A stretch of DNA of 64,000 bases, taken from contig NZ_NFIP01000007.1 of assembly GCF_002161805.1 (NCBI RefSeq), forward strand, positions 62,001 through 126,000, in the 5' to 3' direction. Every line of letters begins with the position of its first letter. The stretch's first letter is position 1. The DNA is from Collinsella sp. An307. Lineage in GTDB: Bacteria; Actinomycetota; Coriobacteriia; Coriobacteriales; Coriobacteriaceae. Under the pieces are notes generated by a model, which worked only from the letters and a program-made list of their open reading frames with translations, was not told the origin of the DNA and made no database searches. A program made the translations under genes and the position numbers. This document shows, piece after piece, positions 59,071-64,000 of this stretch.

Positions 59071-59436
59071 CTACTCGGCAGCCGGAGCCTCAGCCTCAGC
59101 GGTGGCCGTCTTCTTGGTGGCGCGCGAGGTGGCCTGGACCTTGGTGACCTTCAGCTTAGTGAGCTGCTGACGGTGACCCTTGAGGCGACGATAGCGCTTG
59201 CGCTTCTTGAACTTGAAGACGATCTGCTTCTCGCCCTTGAACTGATCGACGATCTCAGCCGTGACCTTGGCCTTAGCGAGCTTGGCGGCGTCGGTGACGA
59301 TCTTCTTGCCGTCATTCAGGAAGATGACGGGGAGCTCGACCTTATCGCCGACGTTGCCCTCGAGCTTCTCGACGGTGATGACGTCGTCGGTGGCGACTTT
59401 GTACTGCTTGCCGCCGGTGGAAACGATTGCGTACAT
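59071..59436 (-). CDS. rplU: 50S ribosomal protein L21
   Basis: A 121-aa protein binding 23S rRNA. It begins MYAIVSTGGKQYKVATDD and contains KFKKRKRYRRLKGHRQQLT, the RNA-binding segment. A C-terminal Ala/Glu/Thr-rich tail of about 20 residues is an extension beyond the usual 103 residues. It is the first gene after a strong promoter. Confidence 0.97.
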   Translation of the reverse strand: MYAIVSTGGKQYKVATDDVITVEKLEGNVGDKVELPVIFLNDGKKIVTDAAKLAKAKVTAEIVDQFKGEKQIVFKFKKRKRYRRLKGHRQQLTKLKVTKVQATSRATKKTATAEAEAPAAE

Positions 59437-59477
59437 TCTCTAGACCCTTCATGCATCTGTTAGTGCAACAGCCGAGA

Positions 59478-59506
59478 ACTATAGCAGCCTCTGAGGTGCA
59501 CGTCAA
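59478..59506 (-). promoter_or_regulatory. Promoter of the rplU-rpmA-obg operon
   Basis: On minus: -35 TTGACG (59501-59506), a 17-base spacer and -10 TATAGT (59478-59483). It is one of the best consensus matches in the window and leaves a leader of about 35 bases. Confidence 0.82.
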
Positions 59507-59559
59507 TGAAAATTCCCAGCTCGTACACAAGTTTTTGACACCTTATCGGTGCGGGACGC

Positions 59560-60303
59560 TTACAGGGGGTCGATGCGACCGCCCTGCTCGTCCTCTCCGT
59601 ACTGATCTGCACGCTCGACCTCGATACGCGTAAAGCAGGCGAGCTCAGGTGTTCCGGTTGAGGTGATGGGCTCGGTCTCCAGCGTGCCGGTGAGAACGCG
59701 GTCGATTGCCGTGAGGAGGATCTCCGGGCGAAGGGAGCCCTCGTTGCTGGAGCGGGTTTTGAGCGTGATGTTCACGCCCCCGTCAGCTTGCTCCACAAAC
59801 CACGCTGCGAGCGTGGCGGAAAGATCGAGCACCTTCTCCTTCTTACCGCGCAGGTAGTTCACCTTGCCCAGCGACGCGACGGTACCGAGTGCACGATCGA
59901 TATCTTCTGCCGTATACGACGTAGCAAGGTGGATGTGGTAATCCTGACGCGTGATCAGAAGGCCGAGAGTAGTCGCGCGCATATCGATGTAGCCGGCCTG
60001 CGTAGGAGCAAGGTCCTTTGGAGTTGCGGCGGTAAGCCTCTCAAGCGCCTCTGGGGCAGGGACGTAGCTTTTAAGGACGAGGTCGTACCATTCGCAGACT
60101 GACGACGTCGCTACCGGCAGGGCCGAAGAGAACGCGATGCGCATATGCGGCGAGAAGCCCTGCGTGACGGCATAAGGAAGCCCTGCACGACGCACGGATC
60201 GCTCGACGGTGCGAGCGACTTCCAAATGTCCGAGATGCTTGAGCCTCCCCTGCTTGACATAGCGGACGCGCAGACAGAAAAGCGTGGGTTCCGCTACGGT
60301 CAT
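59560..60303 (-). CDS. TIGR03936/DUF2344 radical-SAM-associated protein
   Basis: A 247-aa protein recognised by LRVRYVKQGRLKHLGHLEV and the following SVRRAGLPYAVTQGFSPHM, RIAFSSALPVATSS, the start of DUF2344. It has no Cys cluster of its own and is always paired with, or fused to, the B12-binding radical SAM protein encoded just upstream. The reaction is unknown; a link to RNA modification has been suggested by gene context. The start overlaps that gene's stop (ATGA). Confidence 0.88.
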   Translation of the reverse strand: MTVAEPTLFCLRVRYVKQGRLKHLGHLEVARTVERSVRRAGLPYAVTQGFSPHMRIAFSSALPVATSSVCEWYDLVLKSYVPAPEALERLTAATPKDLAPTQAGYIDMRATTLGLLITRQDYHIHLATSYTAEDIDRALGTVASLGKVNYLRGKKEKVLDLSATLAAWFVEQADGGVNITLKTRSSNEGSLRPEILLTAIDRVLTGTLETEPITSTGTPELACFTRIEVERADQYGEDEQGGRIDPL

Positions 60304-62177
60304 GATCTCTCCCCTATCAGAACGTTTTCTGCGCCGAGCGTCGGGCACACGCCGCAGCCGGTGCAGCTCTCCCTTGTGCAATCGGCCGTGGTCTTTCCCG
60401 CGAGGGCGCGCCGCCATTCCCGCTCAAGAAACCCGCGCGAGACGCCGGGACTCGTATGCTCCCAGGGAAGGCGCGCATCAAGGGGGAACTCCTCATGCGC
60501 CACCTCGCGCAGGTCTATACCGCATGCGGCAGCTGCGTCAAGCCAGCGGTCGAGCTCGAAATGCTCGGACCATGCGTCGAAGCGCTGCCCGCGCTCCCAT
60601 GCGCCAAGAATGACCGGGGCGAGGGCGCGCCCGCCGCGCGACAGGACGGCCTCGATAAGGGACGTCTCGGCGTCATGGTAGTGCACACGCACAGCCTTGT
60701 TGCGCACGCTTTTGAGCAGGAGCTGCTGGCGCCGCTTGACCTCGTCGTCATCGAGCTGGGCGCACCACTGGAAGGGCGTCCATGCCTTAGGGATGAATAC
60801 GGCGACCGAGACGGAGACGGAGAGGCCTCCGCGCTGGCCTTTGGGGACGACCTCACGAGCAATGTCGAGGACGTGGTCGGCAAGCTCGGCAATGGCGACA
60901 ATGTCCTCGTCGGTCTCACCGGGAAGTCCCATCATGAAGTAGAGCTTGCAGCGGCGCCATCCGGCCTCAAAAGCCGCGTGGACGGCGCGCTCAAGATCCT
61001 CTTCCGTCACGTTCTTGTTGATGATGTCGCGCAGGCGCTGGCTTCCCGCCTCCGGTGCAAAGGTGAGGCCGCCCTTCTTCTCGCCCGCAACGGCAAGAGC
61101 CATCTCAACGCCAAAGGAGTCCAGGCGCTGCGAAGGAACCGATACAGAGACCCCGGTCCCTTCCAGTCGGTGGTTCAGCCTCGTGAGGATCTCTTTCACG
61201 CAGGAATGGTCCGTGGTAGAGAGCGAGGTGAGCGAGACCTCGTCGTAGCCTGTCTTCTCGAGGCCGCGCATAACGGAAGAGACAATCTGGTCGGCGGTAC
61301 GCTCGCGCACCGGGCGGTAGGTGATGCCGGCCTGGCAGAAACGGCATCCACGGGCGCAGCCGCGCAGCACCTCGACCGACAGGCGGTCGTGAACGAGCTC
61401 GGTATAGGGGACGATGGACTGCGCCAAGGGGTCGGTCGCGCCAAAGTCACGCACCACGCGCTTGTAGACGACAGGAGGTACCTCTGCGCCATCTACGGGA
61501 ACGGTATAGCCCCAGCGCGTGCACAGTTCGTCATGGCGGACCTCGTAGAGCGGGGGAACGTAGACGCCGCCTACCTTGGCAAGTTCGAGCAAGATCTCGG
61601 CCCGCGAGCGCCCTTCATCCCGCAGGCGTCGATGGATCTCGCAGAACTCGACAATCTGCTCCTCACCCTCGCCGATGAGGATGGCGTCGAAGAAGTCGCA
61701 GTAGGGCTCGGGGTTGTAGATGGAGGGTCCGCCCGCGATGACGAGCGGGTCATCCTCCCCGCGATCGGCAGCGAACTTGGGGATGCCGGCGAGGTCGAGG
61801 CCCTCGAGCACATTGGTGACCGCCATCTCGTGCGGGATGTGGAACCCTACAACGTCAAAGGACGCAGCCGGGGCCGCCCCCTCGAGTGAAAGAAGCGGGA
61901 TGCCGGCAGTACGCATCGCATCTGCCATATCGACCCAGGGAATGTACCCACGCTCACATGAGATGCCGGGCGCACGGTTGAGCGCCGCGTAGAGGATGGC
62001 TATGCCCTGGTTGGGTAGACCGACATCATACACATCCGGGTAAATGAGGCAGGCGCGGTATGAGGCATCCTGCTCGGAGAGCGTACCCCACTCGTGGTTG
62101 ATATAGCGGCTCGGTTTCTCTACATGGGCGAGAAGCGGTTCAATGTCCGCGAATCGGTTCTGGTACGGTGTGCGCAC
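60300..62177 (-). CDS. B12-binding-type radical SAM protein, TIGR03960 family
   Basis: A 625-aa protein with an N-terminal cobalamin-binding-like domain (about 20-195), a radical SAM domain with VEVLRGCARGCRFCQAG (CxxxCxxC, about 261-277), TFAPEAGSQRLRDIINKN, and a C-terminal domain with a late Cys group (CTRESCTGCGVCP). The last looks like an additional Fe-S or metal site. The substrate is unknown. It starts with GTG (62177), three bases after the DUF697-like gene. Together with the DUF2344 partner it forms a conserved pair upstream of rplU. Confidence 0.88.
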   Translation of the reverse strand: MRTPYQNRFADIEPLLAHVEKPSRYINHEWGTLSEQDASYRACLIYPDVYDVGLPNQGIAILYAALNRAPGISCERGYIPWVDMADAMRTAGIPLLSLEGAAPAASFDVVGFHIPHEMAVTNVLEGLDLAGIPKFAADRGEDDPLVIAGGPSIYNPEPYCDFFDAILIGEGEEQIVEFCEIHRRLRDEGRSRAEILLELAKVGGVYVPPLYEVRHDELCTRWGYTVPVDGAEVPPVVYKRVVRDFGATDPLAQSIVPYTELVHDRLSVEVLRGCARGCRFCQAGITYRPVRERTADQIVSSVMRGLEKTGYDEVSLTSLSTTDHSCVKEILTRLNHRLEGTGVSVSVPSQRLDSFGVEMALAVAGEKKGGLTFAPEAGSQRLRDIINKNVTEEDLERAVHAAFEAGWRRCKLYFMMGLPGETDEDIVAIAELADHVLDIAREVVPKGQRGGLSVSVSVAVFIPKAWTPFQWCAQLDDDEVKRRQQLLLKSVRNKAVRVHYHDAETSLIEAVLSRGGRALAPVILGAWERGQRFDAWSEHFELDRWLDAAAACGIDLREVAHEEFPLDARLPWEHTSPGVSRGFLEREWRRALAGKTTADCTRESCTGCGVCPTLGAENVLIGERS

Positions 62178-62180
62178 GCC

Positions 62181-63134
62181 CTAGATCACCTCCGCAGAGC
62201 CCTGTGCCTGAGAGACGCCGGCCCTAACCTGATTCACGAGGTCGTTACCGCGTGATACGGCGTCGCGCGCGACGCCGGCGGCCGTCCGCACGCGCTCGTT
62301 CAGCCGGTCGTACTCAAGGCCGTGCGCATAGAGGGCGGCAAGCGCCATACCCATTCCGTAGGTACCGAATCCGCCGATGAGGCCTTTGACCGCAAAGGAC
62401 AGGCGCGGCACCTGTGCGCAGGCCGCGCGCGACAGCGTGCGGAGCACAAGGCCCGAAAGCACCACGCCGGCAATCTCATAACCGCGTTCGGGACGCAGGC
62501 GGTAGCCGTAGGTGGAGGCCAGCTTGAGTGCCATACCCACCTCGGCGAAGGTCATGACGGGGAAATTGGAACCGGGCATGAACACGAGGACGCCTGTGGC
62601 GAGGTTTGCGAGCGCGGTGGTGGTGACGATGCGGTTCGCCGCCGCCTCGCGCATGAACGGGAAGTTGGCCGCAAAAGCAGCGTCCTTCTCAGTGCGGTCG
62701 AGGATCCAGCGAGAAAGCGCATCTTTAAGGTGGGCAGGATCAGAAGCGGCGATGAGGCCAAGGAGCGGCGTGTCAGCTTCGATGAAGGGCACCTCGACGC
62801 TTGAGTCGGCGATAACGCAGACGGGAGCGCCGCCGATCACGAGCTTCTGCACCGCATCTTCGAGGTAGGGAGAGCCCGAGGTGAGGACGAGCACCACATC
62901 CGTGTCCGCCTTGGGCACGACGGGCTCGGCCACAAGGCGCTCCACGCGCACGAGCGCTGAGGTGGTCTGTGGTACGAAGGCGTCGCGAACCGCCTCGACG
63001 GTTGCGCGCGGAGCGGTGGCGTCAACGTAGACGGCTACGCGAACCGGCGTATCCGATTCGAGCGTTGCGTCCATGCCGAGCTTGAAGGCGTTCATGACGC
63101 CGCTTAGGGGAAGCTGCTCCCAGGGGATCTTCAT
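62181..63134 (-). CDS. DUF697-like membrane protein
   Basis: A 317-aa protein. The N-terminal half (about 1-150) looks like a Rossmann-type alpha/beta domain without a P-loop. The C-terminal half resembles DUF697 (VFMPGSNFPVMTFAEVGMAL, LASTYGYRLRPERGYE) with two to four hydrophobic segments, then an amphipathic C-terminal helix. DUF697 usually accompanies GTPases; none is fused here. The ATG at 63134 is chosen because GAAGGG lies upstream; a GTG at 63164 overlapping rodA's stop is an alternative. It lies between rodA and the radical SAM gene, so a role in the envelope is possible. Confidence 0.6.
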   Translation of the reverse strand: MKIPWEQLPLSGVMNAFKLGMDATLESDTPVRVAVYVDATAPRATVEAVRDAFVPQTTSALVRVERLVAEPVVPKADTDVVLVLTSGSPYLEDAVQKLVIGGAPVCVIADSSVEVPFIEADTPLLGLIAASDPAHLKDALSRWILDRTEKDAAFAANFPFMREAAANRIVTTTALANLATGVLVFMPGSNFPVMTFAEVGMALKLASTYGYRLRPERGYEIAGVVLSGLVLRTLSRAACAQVPRLSFAVKGLIGGFGTYGMGMALAALYAHGLEYDRLNERVRTAAGVARDAVSRGNDLVNQVRAGVSQAQGSAEVI

Positions 63135-63160
63135 GATGAGCCCTTCGTCAAAGGTTGTTG

Positions 63161-64000
63161 TCACGCTGCTTTAGCGCGACATCTCCAGATAGATTGTACG
63201 ATGCCCACGGCCGTGCACTGCGCGATCATGGAAGATGAACCAAAGCTTATGAAAGGCAGCGGGATGCCCGTGATGGGCATGAGGCCGATGCACATGCCGA
63301 TATTCTCGAAGATCTGGAACATCCACATGCCCACGATGCCCACGCATACAAGGCGCAAAAACAGGTTGTCGCTCTTCACGGCTACGTGGATAGTCGAGAG
63401 CATAAGGGTGGCAAAGAGGATGAGGACGAGCATGGCGCCGGCGAAGCCGAACGTCTCGGATAGAAGCGCGAACACAAAGTCGGTATGCGCCTCGGGCAAG
63501 AAGCCAGACCCGGACTGGGTGGCGTTGCCGATCCCCTTTCCAAAGAATCCGCCGGAGCCCACGGCGATCAGCGACTGCAGAAGGTTGTAGCCGTCGCTCG
63601 ACGTATCGGCGGAGGGGTCGATGAAGACGAGCAGGCGGTTCATCTGATACTGCTTGATAAGCGAGGCGCTGTCTCCAAAGAGGCCGTCAATGACCGAGTC
63701 CGTTGCCAAGATGAGGGACACAAGACCGATGATGAGGGCGATGGTTGAAAGCACCCACTCCTTGCGCGCGCCGCTCATCATGATGATCACTGCTCCGGCG
63801 AAAAACACCACGAGCGAGCTGCCCAGGTCACCTTGGATGATGATGCATACGAACGGGATGGCGAGCATGCCGCAGAGCTTCATGTAGTCGCGCACGGTAT
63901 CGATGCGTCCGTTGTACTGCGCACCGAGCGAAGCCATGAAAAAGACCGTGAGGAGCTTTGCGATCTCTACCGGCTGGAAGGTGAGTCCGATGAGCGGAAG
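63161..64000 (-). CDS. rodA: Rod shape/cell-wall polymerase RodA (SEDS family), 5' end cut off
   Basis: The C-terminal 279 residues of a SEDS peptidoglycan glycosyltransferase; the window edge removes the N-terminus. At the edge GLTFQPVEIAKLLTVFFMAS corresponds to the family QPSE segment, here QPVE. The catalytic-loop Asp is in QGDLGSSLVVF. GYNLLQSLIAVGSGGFFGKG and LPEAHTDFVFALLSETFG follow, then IGLMPITGIPLPFIS. At least eight membrane spans remain. With a class B PBP it makes side-wall glycan. No mreBCD gene is visible. Confidence 0.93.
   Translation of the reverse strand, partial: LPLIGLTFQPVEIAKLLTVFFMASLGAQYNGRIDTVRDYMKLCGMLAIPFVCIIIQGDLGSSLVVFFAGAVIIMMSGARKEWVLSTIALIIGLVSLILATDSVIDGLFGDSASLIKQYQMNRLLVFIDPSADTSSDGYNLLQSLIAVGSGGFFGKGIGNATQSGSGFLPEAHTDFVFALLSETFGFAGAMLVLILFATLMLSTIHVAVKSDNLFLRLVCVGIVGMWMFQIFENIGMCIGLMPITGIPLPFISFGSSSMIAQCTAVGIVQSIWRCRAKAA

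Overview
The window is a G+C-rich bacterial chromosome segment made almost wholly of housekeeping genes. Gene content and order point to Actinomycetota, most likely class Coriobacteriia (a Collinsella- or Olsenella-like organism). The hints are an FHA protein next to a MerR-type FtsR-like regulator, a non-mevalonate isoprenoid pathway (dxr, ispG, ispH), an NrdR/dUTPase/NCS2 cluster, a PDZ/radical-SAM DUF512 protein beside der, and the order rodA - radical SAM pair - rplU - rpmA - obg. The taxon is an inference; no 16S rRNA gene is present. Nearly everything from 5.2 kb onward is on the minus strand; only nrdR, dut, the NCS2 permease, trxB, a DUF1836 gene and dinB are on the plus strand.

Layout. 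1-5.2 kb: nrdR end, dut, purine permease, trxB, a 550-bp stretch without a recognisable gene, then divergent degV and DUF1836 genes with a palindrome between them. 5.2-9.6 kb: a secreted NlpC/P60 protein, apt, the MerR and FHA genes, pgsA and tRNA-Pro. 9.6-26.4 kb: one very long run of minus-strand genes with tiny gaps or stop/start overlaps, from an ABC-F protein through an M50 peptidase, scpA, scpB, rluB, cmk, plsC, ispH, DUF512, der, plsY, gpsA, rpe, a cysteine desulfurase, NIF3 and a zinc-ribbon protein to coaBC. 26.5-31.1 kb: the only clearly accessory part, namely tRNA-Val, a large surface protein, a regulator with a DNA-binding domain at each end, a CAU-anticodon tRNA and two identical tRNA-Ala(GGC) genes around a 400-bp A+T-richer spacer.

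31.2-41.5 kb is the rpsB-tsf / pyrH-frr-uppS-cdsA-dxr-rseP-ispG-proS block, coupling translation, lipid carrier synthesis and isoprenoid precursors; its RseP-like peptidase carries an unusual inserted winged-helix-like segment. 41.6-48.1 kb is rplS / rnhB-yraN-comM-dprA-trmFO-xerC. 48.3-54 kb holds glyQS and the rpsP-khpA-rimM-trmD-lepB operon, with dinB divergent from rpsP. 55.5-64 kb holds rplU-rpmA-obg-nadD-yqeK-rsfS and, upstream, rodA (cut by the window edge), a DUF697-like membrane protein and two radical-SAM-associated proteins.

No CRISPR array, insertion sequence or prophage was seen. The observations most worth following are the winged-helix insertion in the M50 peptidase, the surface-protein/regulator unit between tRNA genes with its GTTCG/CGAAC operator-like repeats, the inverted-repeat element between the duplicated tRNA-Ala genes, and several conserved enzymes whose signature residues differ from the family consensus.
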